Shown here: positions 42,721 to 52,354 of the stretch, piece after piece
Position numbering within the stretch: the stretch's first letter is position 1
How the letters are laid out: the number at the start of each line of letters is the position of its first letter
Source of the DNA: Flavobacterium solisilvae
GTDB taxonomy: Bacteria; Bacteroidota; Bacteroidia; Flavobacteriales; Flavobacteriaceae
Reading direction: 5' to 3'
Assembly (NCBI RefSeq): GCF_012911605.1
Contig: NZ_JAAMPT010000208.1
Span: 248,001-312,000 of the forward strand
DNA length: 64,000 nt
The notes under the pieces: model-generated
What the model was told of the DNA's origin: nothing
The model's input: the letters and a program-made list of their open reading frames with translations, nothing else
Databases searched by the model: none
Made by a program: the position numbers and the translations under genes

Positions 42721-44343
42721 ATGCAAATTCAAGGACAAATTGTCGATATTCCAAACAAACGAATTTTTTCGGGTGAAATTACTGTTGAAAACGGAAAAAT
42801 TAGTTCCATAATCGAAAAAGAACACAACATTCGAGATTATATTCTTCCGGGATTTATTGATTCACATATTCATATTGAAAGTTCGATGTTGGTTCCGTCG
42901 GAATTTGCTAAAATTGCGGTTTTACATGGGACAGTTGCGACAATTTCGGATCCGCATGAAATTGCCAATGTTCTCGGTAAAGAAGGCGTTTATTACATGA
43001 TTGAAAATGGTAAAAAAGTACCGTTGAAATTTCATTTTGGCGCACCATCATGCGTTCCGGCGACGTTTTTTGAAACTGCTGGAGCTGTGATTGATTCAGA
43101 AGAAATTAAGAAATTAATGGCGCATCCCGATATTTATTATTTGGCAGAAATGATGAATTATCCAGGTGTTTTATTTGACGATGAAGAAGTTTTGAAAAAA
43201 ATAGCTTGGGCAAAACATTTCAATAAACCCGTTGATGGTCATGCTCCGGGATTGCGTGGCGAACCGATAAAAAAATATATTTCTGCCGGAATTTCTACTG
43301 ATCATGAATGCTTTACTTATGACGAAGCAGCCGAAAAATTATCGCTTGGCATGAAAGTCATTATTCGTGAAGGAAGTGCTGCCAAAAATTTTGAGGCGCT
43401 GATTGATTTGCTTCCTGAAAATTATGAAAATATGATGTTTTGTTCTGATGATAAACATCCTGATGATTTGATTTTAGGACACATCAACCAACTTTGTTCA
43501 CGAGCAATTGCCAAAGGTTTTGATGTTTTCAAAGTCTTGCAAGTTGCCTGTGTCAATCCGGTGAAGCATTACAAAATGGATGTTGGTTTGTTGCAAGAAA
43601 ATGATACTGCCGATTTTATCGTAGTAGAAAATTTAACCGATTTCAAAGTAAAACAAACGTATATCAATGGCGAATTAGTTGCTGAAAACGGCAAGTCATT
43701 TGTTCAACATGTTGATTTTGAAAAACCAAATAATTTCAATACTTCGTCAAAGGTTTTAAACGATTTTAAAATAAAAAGTTCCGCAAAAACCATTCGTGTT
43801 ATTGAAGCTTTGGAAGGACAATTGATTACGAATGAAATTCATTGCACGCCAAAAATTGTTGATGGAAATTTAGTTTCCGATGTTGAAAATGATGTGTTGA
43901 AAATGGCGGTTGTTAATCGGTATTCCAATGCTGAACCAGCGATAGCTTTCATCAAAAACTTCGGATTGAAAAAAGGTGCGATTGCCAGTTCGGTAGCACA
44001 CGATTGTCATAATATTGTGGTTGTTGGTACATCTGATGAAGAAATTTTAAATGCCGTAAATCTAATTATTGAAAATACCGGCGGAATTTGCGCGGTAAAC
44101 GGCAACGAGAAAAAATCATTAGCCTTGCCAGTTGCCGGAATTATGAGCGACCAAAACGGTTGGGAAACTGGACGTTTGTATCAGGAAATTGACGCTATGG
44201 CAAAAGAATTAGGCAGTTCGTTAAAAGCACCGTTTATGACATTGTCATTCATGGCGTTACTCGTAATTCCTGATTTGAAATTATCAGATAAAGGTTTGTT
44301 TAGTGGAAAACAGTTTGCGTTTACGGATTTGGAAGTTGAATAG
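42721..44343 (+). CDS. ade: Adenine deaminase
   Basis: 540 residues, the size of the bacterial two-metal adenine deaminase. It hydrolyses adenine to hypoxanthine and ammonia. The amidohydrolase metal site is seen in [13 protein letters not shown] (near 45), [10 protein letters not shown] (near 80), [10 protein letters not shown] (near 170), [12 protein letters not shown] (near 185) and [10 protein letters not shown] (near 240). The C-terminal adenine deaminase domain contains [14 protein letters not shown] and the family's [17 protein letters not shown] ending. A TATTTTTG box at 42696 could be its promoter. Confidence 0.95.
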   Translation: MQIQGQIVDIPNKRIFSGEITVENGKISSIIEKEHNIRDYILPGFIDSHIHIESSMLVPSEFAKIAVLHGTVATISDPHEIANVLGKEGVYYMIENGKKVPLKFHFGAPSCVPATFFETAGAVIDSEEIKKLMAHPDIYYLAEMMNYPGVLFDDEEVLKKIAWAKHFNKPVDGHAPGLRGEPIKKYISAGISTDHECFTYDEAAEKLSLGMKVIIREGSAAKNFEALIDLLPENYENMMFCSDDKHPDDLILGHINQLCSRAIAKGFDVFKVLQVACVNPVKHYKMDVGLLQENDTADFIVVENLTDFKVKQTYINGELVAENGKSFVQHVDFEKPNNFNTSSKVLNDFKIKSSAKTIRVIEALEGQLITNEIHCTPKIVDGNLVSDVENDVLKMAVVNRYSNAEPAIAFIKNFGLKKGAIASSVAHDCHNIVVVGTSDEEILNAVNLIIENTGGICAVNGNEKKSLALPVAGIMSDQNGWETGRLYQEIDAMAKELGSSLKAPFMTLSFMALLVIPDLKLSDKGLFSGKQFAFTDLEVE

Positions 44344-44380
44344 AGAAAAGATAAAAAAATATTTGAAGTATAATAAAAAA

Positions 44381-44830
44381 CTACTTAACTGTAGTGCTTT
44401 TAATTATTTTAAAATGAGAATTGTTCAGAATTAATTCATTTCCTATTTGCAAACCTGTATAAGTTACTTTTTCGATAGCATCTACAATCTCTCCATCAGC
44501 TCTAACTTCTACAATTGGCGGACAGTCTTCACAATTAAAAGCCAAAGCTTTAATTTTTATGCTGTCATTCAGGAATATCGCTGTTCCTTTGTATTTGAAA
44601 ATTTCTTCATGATATTCATATTTTGTAGTATCAGCTATGTTTATTGAAATCGGTCTCTTTTCAATAAAAACTATTTCTTTTTTGAAATGAATTTTCGTTT
44701 CAAAATCTTGACTACCATGAGAATAAATTTCGTGTTCAACACCTATAAATGTTTTGTCATTTAAAGAATTTTGACAAGATGAAAAAATGACAATTGAAAT
44801 TAAAAACATGATTTTACTAAGTTTTCTCAT
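44381..44830 (-). CDS. Lipoprotein, unknown function
   Basis: 149 residues with a clear lipoprotein signal (MRKLSKIMFLISIVIFSSC) followed by QNSLNDKTF. The mature protein is beta-rich without recognisable motifs, apart from a CEDCPP pair near residue 105 that could form a disulphide or bind metal. It starts seven bases after rsmI ends on the same strand, so it may be read from the rsmI transcript. Confidence 0.78.
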   Translation of the reverse strand: MRKLSKIMFLISIVIFSSCQNSLNDKTFIGVEHEIYSHGSQDFETKIHFKKEIVFIEKRPISINIADTTKYEYHEEIFKYKGTAIFLNDSIKIKALAFNCEDCPPIVEVRADGEIVDAIEKVTYTGLQIGNELILNNSHFKIIKSTTVK

Positions 44831-44837
44831 AATACAT

Positions 44838-45548
44838 TTAACTTTCGAATTTGTCTTGTTTCTTGCTTCTTCCTTCTAAAACCTTCCCACCAACAACCAC
44901 AACAATTTCGCCTTTTGGAGGTTTTGCCTCAAAGTGTTTCAGTACTTCTTCGGTAGTTCCACGAATGGTTTCTTCGTGTAGTTTTGACAATTCTCGTGAA
45001 ACGGAAACTGGTCTTTCGGCTCCAAAATATTGAATGAATTCCGCTAAAGTTTTTACTAATTTATGTGGCGAAACATAGAAAATCATTGTTCGGGTTTCTT
45101 CGGCAAGAGCTAAAAATCGAGTTTGTCTTCCTTTTTTTTCGGGCAAAAAACCTTCGAATATAAATCGGTCATTCGGCAAACCACTGTTGACTAACGCAGG
45201 AACAAAAGCTGTTGCGCCAGGCAAACAATCAACTTCTATATTATTTTCGACACAAGCGCGCGTCAACAAAAATCCAGGATCGGAAATGGCTGGCGTTCCG
45301 GCATCGCTAATTAACGCAATGGTTTCTCCGGCTTGCAATCGTTTGATTAAATTTTCCACCGTTTTGTGTTCGTTATGCATGTGATGACTATGCATGTGTG
45401 TGGAAATTTCAAAATGTTTGAGTAGTTTTCCGCTGGTTCGTGTGTCTTCCGCCAAAATCAAATCGGCTTCTTTCAAAACTTGAATTGCTCTGAAAGTCAT
45501 ATCGTCAAGATTGCCAATTGGCGTTGGAACTATATAAAGTTTGGACAT
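44838..45548 (-). CDS. rsmI: 16S rRNA (cytidine-1402-2'-O)-methyltransferase
   Basis: 236 residues of the tetrapyrrole-methylase-like fold. RsmI methylates the 2'-OH of C1402 in 16S rRNA. Signature segments are LYIVPTPIGNLDDMTFRA near the N-terminus, AEDTRTSGKLLKHF near 34, ALISDAGTPAISDPGF near 78, LPGATAFVPAL near 110 and PPKGEIVVVVGG near 212. The upstream gene, 23 bases away on the same strand, encodes an acidic unknown protein; downstream is a lipoprotein. Confidence 0.95.
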   Translation of the reverse strand: MSKLYIVPTPIGNLDDMTFRAIQVLKEADLILAEDTRTSGKLLKHFEISTHMHSHHMHNEHKTVENLIKRLQAGETIALISDAGTPAISDPGFLLTRACVENNIEVDCLPGATAFVPALVNSGLPNDRFIFEGFLPEKKGRQTRFLALAEETRTMIFYVSPHKLVKTLAEFIQYFGAERPVSVSRELSKLHEETIRGTTEEVLKHFEAKPPKGEIVVVVGGKVLEGRSKKQDKFES

Positions 45549-45571
45549 TTAAGCTGAATTTATTTCAGTAT

Positions 45572-46528
45572 CTACTTGAATTTTTTCTCCACGATTTCTA
45601 AAAATCGCTCCAAATATTCTTCTTTTCCAACCCAATAATTGTATTCAGGAATAACCATTTCGTTTAAGAAATTTTTCGCGTCAGCAAAAGTGTCAAACGT
45701 ATTCAATTGCGATAAAACTCGGTTGTAATCTTCGTTGCTTTCGTTAAAAAGATGTTTTACAAAAGCAACTCTATCATTCAACGAAATAGAAATAGAATTG
45801 GACAAAACATCATTAAGCGAAACGACTTTTGGTTCGTCTTTTTCCTTTTTTGGTTCTTGGTCAAAAACCGAAATAAACTTATCGTTTAGCGTAACTTCAT
45901 TTGGTTTCACAAAAACAGGTTCAGTAGCATAGCTATCACCAAAAATATCATCCAACGTTACTTGTTTGGTTTCTGTTTTTGCTGGAATTTCTTCTTTGAT
46001 TTCTTCTTTAACTTCAACTACATTTTCTTCAACTTCTTCTTTTTCATCGCTATCGTCAAAAGAAAGTTCAAAAGCAGGTTTGAAATTTTCGCCAGCCAAA
46101 GCATCACTTTCGTGATCTTCTTTATCTTTTGCTTCCGCTACATCATTATCTTCAAAGCTTTCGTCTTCTACTTCATCTTCATCAATTATGATTTCACCAA
46201 CAACAACGGGTTCTTCTTCCTCAATTTCTTCAATCGTTTCGATGATTTCTTCTTTGGTTTCAGCAATTGGTTCTGCTTCAACAATAGGTAAATCTACAGG
46301 ATTTGTAGTTTCTTTTTCTGCCAAAAACGATTCTACTTTTTGCTCCATTTCATCTTGAGAAACTTCGCTTTTTAGTGCGTTATAGTTTTCTTCATAAAAC
46401 TTTAAAATAGACAAAGCTTCGTATAATTTTTGAGTTTCTTTATACAGTTGGTCGATTTCTGACTTGTTTTTTAACTTCAATATTCGATGTGCAACGCTTA
46501 TTAATTCAGCTTCCAATCTTTTTTTCAT
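45572..46528 (-). CDS. Acidic, partly disordered protein of unknown function
   Basis: 318 residues in three parts. An N-terminal helical, basic segment (1-75, MKKRLEAELISVAHRILKLK) looks coiled-coil. The middle (80-225) is extremely acidic, with runs such as EIEEEEPVVVGEI and EKEEVEENVVEVKEEIKEEI, and probably disordered. A conserved helical C-terminal domain (about 245-318, ISISLNDRVAFVKHLFNESNEDYNRVL to EIVEKKF) is widespread in Bacteroidota proteins of unknown role. No export signal. It precedes rsmI. I infer a cytoplasmic scaffold or adaptor. Confidence 0.78.
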   Translation of the reverse strand: MKKRLEAELISVAHRILKLKNKSEIDQLYKETQKLYEALSILKFYEENYNALKSEVSQDEMEQKVESFLAEKETTNPVDLPIVEAEPIAETKEEIIETIEEIEEEEPVVVGEIIIDEDEVEDESFEDNDVAEAKDKEDHESDALAGENFKPAFELSFDDSDEKEEVEENVVEVKEEIKEEIPAKTETKQVTLDDIFGDSYATEPVFVKPNEVTLNDKFISVFDQEPKKEKDEPKVVSLNDVLSNSISISLNDRVAFVKHLFNESNEDYNRVLSQLNTFDTFADAKNFLNEMVIPEYNYWVGKEEYLERFLEIVEKKFK

Positions 46529-46712
46529 GAGTACAAATTATATTGAGATGAAATTATGTATATTTTTTTAATCGTTATTTGACCAAAGTTTAATCAATGT
46601 TTGAATAAATTTTTTCTAAATTTGAAACGATGTAAATGTATAAAATTTATATCGATAAGTTTTGTTACAAAGTAATAAAAACTATTCATTTTAAGCGCAA
46701 GAAAATTAGAAA

Positions 46713-47339
46713 ATGTTTCTCGAAAATACAGTAAATCATAAAGAGCAATTTGGTTGGATTGAAGTCGTTTGCGGTTCGATGTTTTCGGGCAAAACAGAAG
46801 AACTCATCCGAAGACTAAAAAGAGCACAATTTGCTAAGCAAAAAGTGGAGATTTTCAAGCCATCAATCGACACTCGATATGATGATGAAATGGTAGTTTC
46901 TCATAATAAAAATGAAATTCGTTCCACACCAGTTCCAGCTGCAGCAAATATTAGAATTTTGGCGCAAGGATGCGACGTTGTTGGTATTGACGAAGCACAA
47001 TTTTTTGATGACGAAATTGTAGCGGTTTGCAACGATTTGGCCAATTCTGGAATTCGAGTAATTGTTGCTGGACTAGACATGGATTTTAAAGGAAATCCTT
47101 TTGGACCAATGCCTGCGTTGATGGCAACTGCCGAATATGTTACTAAAGTTCACGCCGTTTGTACCCGAACTGGAAATTTAGCGCATTACAGTTTTAGAAA
47201 AACTGACAATGACAAACTCGTTTTGTTAGGCGAAACCGAAGAATATGAACCGCTAAGTCGTGCTGCTTATTTCAACGCTATGCGCGAAAATATGGTTGTA
47301 AAAGACGCCGAACATTTATCTGAAGAAAAAGAACAATAA
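46713..47339 (+). CDS. tdk: Thymidine kinase (type II)
   Basis: 208 residues, normal size. Phosphorylates thymidine to dTMP with ATP. The P-loop is [15 protein letters not shown] (near 21), the Walker B-like [10 protein letters not shown] near 97 with the catalytic glutamate, and [16 protein letters not shown] near 120 in the nucleoside-binding region. The zinc lasso has only HAVCTRTG at the expected site and lacks a second CxxC, as often seen outside E. coli. Possible promoter TAAATTTG at 46617, with an 88-base leader. Followed by the toxin-antitoxin pair. Confidence 0.95.
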   Translation: MFLENTVNHKEQFGWIEVVCGSMFSGKTEELIRRLKRAQFAKQKVEIFKPSIDTRYDDEMVVSHNKNEIRSTPVPAAANIRILAQGCDVVGIDEAQFFDDEIVAVCNDLANSGIRVIVAGLDMDFKGNPFGPMPALMATAEYVTKVHAVCTRTGNLAHYSFRKTDNDKLVLLGETEEYEPLSRAAYFNAMRENMVVKDAEHLSEEKEQ

Positions 47340-47349
47340 AGAAAAATCC

Positions 47350-47380
47350 TTTGTACGGTAACTTTTTGTAATTTTGTACG
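47350..47380 (+). promoter_or_regulatory. Direct-repeat operator candidate upstream of toxin-antitoxin genes
   Basis: TTTGTACG occurs at 47350-47357 and again at 47373-47380, 23 bases apart (about two helical turns). The second copy overlaps a TAATTTTG box at 47369-47376. This is the arrangement expected for autorepression by a ribbon-helix-helix antitoxin, 26 bases before its ATG. Confidence 0.5.
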
Positions 47381-47405
47381 TATAACAATAAATTTCAGAT
47401 TTATT

Positions 47406-47672
47406 ATGGATACTAAACTCACCTTAAAGCTTGATAAAAAAGTAATTGAAAAAGCTAAAGAATATGCTGCGAAGCAAAAAATTAGCGTGTCTTTTATAGT
47501 AGAAAATTATCTAAAAGCAATTACGACTAATCATAATGAAGAAAAAATTGAAGATTTAGAAATTTCAGATTTCGTAAAAAGCATTTCTTTGAATAATGGA
47601 GGAATTCCAGCCGATTTTGATTATAAAAAAGATCGACAAGATTATTTGATAGATAAATATAATTCGTTATGA
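47406..47672 (+). CDS. DUF6364-type antitoxin
   Basis: 88 residues. The N-terminal half (MDTKLTLKLDKKVIEKAKEY and ISVSFIVENYLKA) fits a ribbon-helix-helix: a beta strand followed by two amphipathic helices. The C-terminal half (ISDFVKSISLNNGGIPADFDYKKD) is a likely toxin-binding tail. It overlaps the next gene by four bases, the normal organisation of type II antitoxin and toxin pairs. DUF6364 proteins are paired with PIN toxins in Bacteroidota. It is expected to repress its own promoter at the repeats upstream. Confidence 0.88.
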   Translation: MDTKLTLKLDKKVIEKAKEYAAKQKISVSFIVENYLKAITTNHNEEKIEDLEISDFVKSISLNNGGIPADFDYKKDRQDYLIDKYNSL

Positions 47673-48082
47673 AGGTATTTTTGGATACCAATGTGGTAAT
47701 AGATTTAATTATTAGCAGAAATCCTTTTTATAAAGACATCGCTGAAATTGTAAAAATAGCTGAAAAAAAAGAAATAAAACTTTATACATCTTCATTGTCT
47801 TTTGTAAACACATTTTATGTTGCTTCAAAAGTTAATGCAAAAGGATTAGTAATTGAATCATTAAAAAAAATTAGAATTATTTGTGATGTAACGATTATTG
47901 ATGAGTTAAATATTGACAAAAGTTTACTATCTGATTTTGAAGATTTTGAAGATGCAGTTCAATATAACAGTGCGTTCTATCATGATTGCGAATATATAAT
48001 TACTAGAGATAAAAAGGGCTTCAAAAATTCAAAAATTACAGTTATGACTCCTGATGAATTTCTGATTTCTTTAAAAAAATAA
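47669..48082 (+). CDS. PIN-domain toxin
   Basis: 137 residues, the usual length of a VapC-like PIN toxin. Acidic residues that bind Mg are Asp6 in VFLDTNVVIDL, a second Asp in that same segment, the DFEDAVQYNSAFYHDCEYIITRDKKGF block near 95-120 with Glu/Asp pairs, and the closing TPDEFL. PIN toxins cleave tRNA or mRNA. The start overlaps the antitoxin end by four bases. Its stop is three bases before the murF-alr start. Confidence 0.9.
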   Translation: MKVFLDTNVVIDLIISRNPFYKDIAEIVKIAEKKEIKLYTSSLSFVNTFYVASKVNAKGLVIESLKKIRIICDVTIIDELNIDKSLLSDFEDFEDAVQYNSAFYHDCEYIITRDKKGFKNSKITVMTPDEFLISLKK

Positions 48083-48085
48083 AAT

Positions 48086-50530
48086 TTGACACTTTCCATC
48101 CGAAATATTATTCCAATTATAAAAGCCAATTGGTTTGGGAATAATGATATAAGCATCATCGATACCATTTCTATCGATAGTCGTTCGTTGCAAAATGGCG
48201 AAAACACCTTGTTTTTTGCTATTTCTGGACCAAATCACGACGGACATCAATACATAGAAGAACTAATTTCAAAAGGCGTTCAGAATTTTGTGGTTACTCA
48301 TTTTGATGAAAATCTAAAAAGTAAAGCTAATTTTCTTGTCGTAGAAAATACGCTGGAAGCGTTGCAAAAATTTGCCACTTTCTACCGAAGCCAATTTGAT
48401 TTTCCAATCATTGGAATTACGGGAAGCAATGGAAAAACCATCGTTAAAGAATGGCTGAACTTTCTTTTAAGTCCAGATTATAACATCATCCGAAGTCCAA
48501 AAAGTTATAATTCGCAAGTTGGTGTTCCGCTTTCGATTGTTGGTATCAACGAAAAACACAATTTAGGGATTTTTGAAGCCGGAATTTCGCTGAAAAACGA
48601 AATGGAAAAACTGCAAAAAATCATCGATCCAACCATTGGCATTTTAACCAATATTGGTTCGGCTCATGATGAAGGTTTTGCGGATGTTGGCGAAAAAATC
48701 AAAGAAAAACTCAAACTTTTTACTTCGGTTAAAGTGTTGATTTTGAATAAAAACAAAACGATTTGTGCGTTTATCAACCAAAAAATAAAGCAATTCACTT
48801 GGTCGTCGGATGACAAAAGTGCCGATGTTTTTGTGACCAAAAAGAAAATCGATGAAATTACCGAATTGAACATTACGTATCAAGAAGAAACGTTTCCGGT
48901 TCACATTCCGTTTCAAGACCAAGCTTCGGTTGAAAATGCCATACATTGTTTGATGGTTATGCTGTATTTTGGCTATAATCCAAAAGTTATTCAAACCCGA
49001 ATGACACAATTATATCCAGTAGAAATGCGCTTGAAAGTCAAAAATGGAATTTTCAATTGTACCATTATCGATGATAGTTATAGTTCTGATTTTCAATCTT
49101 TAAAAATTGCTTTGGATTTTCTAGAACATCAAAAACAACACAAAAAGAAAACCATAATTCTTTCGGATATTTTTCAAAGCGGTTTAACCAATGAAGAATT
49201 GTATTCGCAGGTTTCTCAGCTAATTATTTCCAATAAAATTACGCGTGTGATTGGCATTGGCGAAACCATTTCGCAGTTTAAAAACAAGTTCATCAACGGA
49301 ATTTGTTTCAAAAATGTAACCGAATTTATTACTGCTTTTGACAATTTGAATTTTGAAAATGAAACCATTTTAATCAAAGGTGCGAGAGATTTTCATTTTG
49401 AAGAAATCGTTTCGTTGCTTGAAGAAAAGACGCATGAAACCGTTCTAGAAATCAACCTAAATGCGATTAGTCATAACTTGAATTTCTTTAAATCAAAATT
49501 GGCGCCGAAAACCAAATTGATGGTTATGGTCAAAGCTTTTGGTTATGGAAATGGCGGTTTTGAGATTGCAAAATTACTCGAACATCACAAAGTAGATTAT
49601 CTTGGTGTGGCTTTTGCCGATGAAGGAATTTCGTTGAAAAATGCTGGAATTTCAGTTCCGATTATGGTTTTAAATCCAGAAACTACTAGTTTTTCATCTA
49701 TAATTCAGCATCAATTAGAACCCGAAATTTATTCGATTAAAGGATTAAAAGCGTTTCTGAAAATAGCAGAACAAAAAAAATTGAAACATTTTCCAATTCA
49801 TATAAAATTGGACACTGGAATGCATCGTCTTGGTTTTCAAGAAAATAATTTACCCGAATTGATAAAAACACTGCAAGGAAACGAAACGGTAAAAGTGAAA
49901 AGTATTTTGTCGCACATGGCAACCAGCGATGATTTAGCGCACAAAGAATTTGCAATTTCGCAAATTGAACTTTTTGAAAAACTTTCATCTCAATTGATGA
50001 CGGAATTAAAAATAAAACCGATACGTCATATTTTGAATACATCTGGAATTTCAAATTATCCTGAAGCACAATATGATATGGTTCGATTAGGAATTGGTTT
50101 GTATGGTGTTTCCAACGATGATGAAGAACAAAAGTTTCTGGAAAATGTTGGTACTTTAAAGTCGGTCATTTCCCAAATTAGAACTATTGAAAAAGGCGAA
50201 AGTGTTGGTTATGGCAGACGATTTATGGCAGAACGACAAACCAAAGTTGCTACAATTCCTATTGGTTATGCCGATGGAATTTCAAGACATTTAGGCAATG
50301 GCGTTGGTTATGTGATAATCAATCAGAAAAAAGCGATAATTTTAGGAAGTGTTTGTATGGATATGCTAATGGTTGACGTAACCGAGATTGAATGCAAAGA
50401 AGGAAATACGGCGATTATTTTTGGGGAAAGACCAACAGTTGTTGAAATCGCTAAACTATTGCAAACCATTCCGTATGAAGTTTTAACAAGTATTTCGCAA
50501 CGCGTCAAACGAATTTTTTATAGAGAATAA
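48086..50530 (+). CDS. murF-alr: Bifunctional MurF / alanine racemase
   Basis: 814 residues, a natural fusion common in Bacteroidota. Residues about 1-450 are the MurF ligase, which adds D-Ala-D-Ala to UDP-MurNAc-tripeptide, with ATP loop GITGSNGKTIVKEW near 112. Residues about 455-814 are the PLP-dependent alanine racemase, with pyridoxal lysine in MVMVKAFGYGNGG near 480 and the catalytic tyrosine side in VGYGRRFMAERQT near 705. It starts at TTG three bases after the toxin gene; no better ATG is in frame nearby. The fusion makes D-Ala and uses it in one polypeptide. Confidence 0.93.
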   Translation: MTLSIRNIIPIIKANWFGNNDISIIDTISIDSRSLQNGENTLFFAISGPNHDGHQYIEELISKGVQNFVVTHFDENLKSKANFLVVENTLEALQKFATFYRSQFDFPIIGITGSNGKTIVKEWLNFLLSPDYNIIRSPKSYNSQVGVPLSIVGINEKHNLGIFEAGISLKNEMEKLQKIIDPTIGILTNIGSAHDEGFADVGEKIKEKLKLFTSVKVLILNKNKTICAFINQKIKQFTWSSDDKSADVFVTKKKIDEITELNITYQEETFPVHIPFQDQASVENAIHCLMVMLYFGYNPKVIQTRMTQLYPVEMRLKVKNGIFNCTIIDDSYSSDFQSLKIALDFLEHQKQHKKKTIILSDIFQSGLTNEELYSQVSQLIISNKITRVIGIGETISQFKNKFINGICFKNVTEFITAFDNLNFENETILIKGARDFHFEEIVSLLEEKTHETVLEINLNAISHNLNFFKSKLAPKTKLMVMVKAFGYGNGGFEIAKLLEHHKVDYLGVAFADEGISLKNAGISVPIMVLNPETTSFSSIIQHQLEPEIYSIKGLKAFLKIAEQKKLKHFPIHIKLDTGMHRLGFQENNLPELIKTLQGNETVKVKSILSHMATSDDLAHKEFAISQIELFEKLSSQLMTELKIKPIRHILNTSGISNYPEAQYDMVRLGIGLYGVSNDDEEQKFLENVGTLKSVISQIRTIEKGESVGYGRRFMAERQTKVATIPIGYADGISRHLGNGVGYVIINQKKAIILGSVCMDMLMVDVTEIECKEGNTAIIFGERPTVVEIAKLLQTIPYEVLTSISQRVKRIFYRE

Positions 50531-50592
50531 ATACAATTTGTTAAAATTTTTATCTAATTTAGTATTTAGTTAACCAATTAAAAAAGTAAATT

Positions 50593-50970
50593 ATGGGTAT
50601 GATTTCAGAATTTAAAGAATTTATTGCAAAAGGAAATGCAATGGATTTAGCAGTTGGAGTTATCATTGGAGCAGCTTTTGGCGCCATTGTAAATTCATTA
50701 GTAGCAGATGTAATTACACCTGCTTTATTAAATCCAGCTTTAAAAGCAGCACAAGTTGAAGATTTGGCAGGTTTAAAAACTGATGGTGGAATTTTATATG
50801 GTAAGTTCCTCGCTGCCGTGATTAGTTTTCTTGTTATTGCTTTTGTAATTTTCATTATGGTAAAAGCATTAAACAGCATGAAGAAAAAAGAAGAAGCTGC
50901 ACCTGCTGCGCCAGCTGGGCCAACTCAAGAAGAATTGCTTACACAAATTAGAGACTTATTGAAAAAATAA
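50593..50970 (+). CDS. mscL: Large-conductance mechanosensitive channel
   Basis: 125 residues, typical. The pentameric channel opens under membrane tension to release solutes. It begins MGMISEFKEFIAKGNAMDLAVGVIIGAAFGAIV, the conserved N-terminal amphipathic helix and TM1, with a second span near 75-98 (FLAAVISFLVIAFVIFIMVK). The C-terminal EELLTQIRDLLKK is the cytoplasmic helical bundle. Conserved neighbour of murF-alr in this group; ends at a terminator. Confidence 0.96.
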   Translation: MGMISEFKEFIAKGNAMDLAVGVIIGAAFGAIVNSLVADVITPALLNPALKAAQVEDLAGLKTDGGILYGKFLAAVISFLVIAFVIFIMVKALNSMKKKEEAAPAAPAGPTQEELLTQIRDLLKK

Positions 50971-50997
50971 TTCCGCTACATTACATATTCTAACTTA

Positions 50998-51021
50998 AAC
51001 CGCTTTGTAAATGAAGCGGTT
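50998..51021 (+). terminator. Terminator after mscL
   Basis: AACCGCTT at 50998-51005 pairs with AAGCGGTT at 51014-51021, followed by TTT. The remaining roughly 230 bases before asd hold AT-rich sequence and a TACTTTTG box at 51205-51212. Confidence 0.75.
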
Positions 51022-51251
51022 TTTCTGTTTTTAAAATCAACTTCAATTTCAAAAGTCAACTTCAAAAATCAATTTCGATATCAAACTCAAATGTTATGGT
51101 AAGTTAAACGAATTTTAAGATAGTGCTTTAATAATCTCAAACTTTCCCTTCTGAAATTCAGTAATTTTTATACTTAAAAAAGAAATCGCAATCAAATTTC
51201 TCGCTACTTTTGTACTTCAAAATTTTTATCAATTATTAATAAATTAAACGT

Positions 51252-52241
51252 ATGAAAATTGCTGTTGTAGGCGCAACCGGAATGGTTGGCGAAGTTATGC
51301 TTCAAGTATTAGCGGAAAGAAATTTTCCCGTAACCGAATTAATTCCTGTAGCTTCAGAGAAATCTGTTGGTAAGGAAATCGAATTTAAGGGTAAGAAGTA
51401 TAAAGTTGTTGGTTTACAAACAGCAGTTGACATGAAAGCTGATATCGCTTTATTTTCTGCTGGTGGAGAAACCTCTTTAGCTTGGGCTCCAAAATTTGCC
51501 GAAGCTGGAACAACCGTTATCGACAACTCATCCGCTTGGAGAATGGATCCAACTAAAAAATTAATCGTTCCAGAAATCAACGCATCCGAATTGACAAAAG
51601 ATGATAAAATTATTGCTAATCCAAATTGTTCTACTATCCAAATGGTGATGGTTTTAGCTCCATTACATAAAAAATACAATATCAAACGTGTTATCGTTTC
51701 TACGTATCAATCCATTACTGGAACTGGAGTAAAAGCGGTACAACAATTAGAAAATGAATACGCTGGAGTTCAAGGTGAAATGGCTTATAAATACCAAATT
51801 CACCGAAATGCTATTCCTCAATGTGATAGTTTTGAAGACAATGGTTACACCAAAGAAGAAATGAAATTGGTTCGTGAAACGCAAAAAATCATCGGCGACA
51901 AATCAATTGCTGTTACTGCAACAGCGATCAGAATTCCAGTTGTTGGCGGACATAGTGAAGCGGTAAATGTTGAATTTTCAAATGACTTTAATGTAAGCGA
52001 AATCAGAGAAATTCTTCACAATACTGATGGTGTTGTGGTTCAAGATAACAATGATACTTATACCTATCCTATGCCGTTGTATGCACAAGGAAAAGATGAT
52101 GTTTTTGTAGGTAGAATTCGTCGCGATGAAAGTCAGCCAAACTCATTGAATATGTGGATTGTTGCCGATAATTTAAGAAAAGGTGCAGCAACCAATACTG
52201 TTCAAATTGCAGAATATCTTGTGGCTAACAATTTAGTATAG
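51252..52241 (+). CDS. asd: Aspartate-semialdehyde dehydrogenase
   Basis: 329 residues, full length. The enzyme reduces L-aspartyl phosphate to aspartate semialdehyde with NADPH, on the way to lysine, diaminopimelate, methionine and threonine. The Rossmann turn GATGMVGEV is near 8. The catalytic cysteine is Cys126 in ANPNCSTIQMV. The acyl-binding arginine and catalytic histidine are in TAIRIPVVGGHSEAVNV near 225-240. An upstream TACTTTTG box at 51205-51212 is its likely promoter. A strong hairpin follows. Confidence 0.96.
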   Translation: MKIAVVGATGMVGEVMLQVLAERNFPVTELIPVASEKSVGKEIEFKGKKYKVVGLQTAVDMKADIALFSAGGETSLAWAPKFAEAGTTVIDNSSAWRMDPTKKLIVPEINASELTKDDKIIANPNCSTIQMVMVLAPLHKKYNIKRVIVSTYQSITGTGVKAVQQLENEYAGVQGEMAYKYQIHRNAIPQCDSFEDNGYTKEEMKLVRETQKIIGDKSIAVTATAIRIPVVGGHSEAVNVEFSNDFNVSEIREILHNTDGVVVQDNNDTYTYPMPLYAQGKDDVFVGRIRRDESQPNSLNMWIVADNLRKGAATNTVQIAEYLVANNLV

Positions 52242-52277
52242 TCTATTTTCGCTTTCGCAGAGAAGACGAAGAGAACA

Positions 52278-52328
52278 ATCCGTTTGGTTTTGCAAATCCT
52301 AAAATTTGTTAAAATCAAACGGATTTTC
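52278..52328. terminator. Terminator after asd
   Basis: AATCCGTTTGGTTTTG near 52278 pairs with AAAATCAAACGGATT ending near 52326, then TTTT. A long imperfect hairpin between asd and the next gene. Confidence 0.7.
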
Positions 52329-52341
52329 TTTTGGTTTAAAC

Positions 52342-52349
52342 TACATTTG
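52342..52349 (+). promoter_or_regulatory. -7 box for the His/Cys small-protein operon
   Basis: TACATTTG ends five bases before the ATG at 52355, implying a nearly leaderless transcript. Confidence 0.5.
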
Positions 52350-52354
52350 CAATA

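Noticed and set aside
45962..46291. Plus-strand frame of 109 codons inside the acidic protein gene
   Set aside because: Phe/Asn-rich antisense of the Glu-rich disordered region; a shadow frame.
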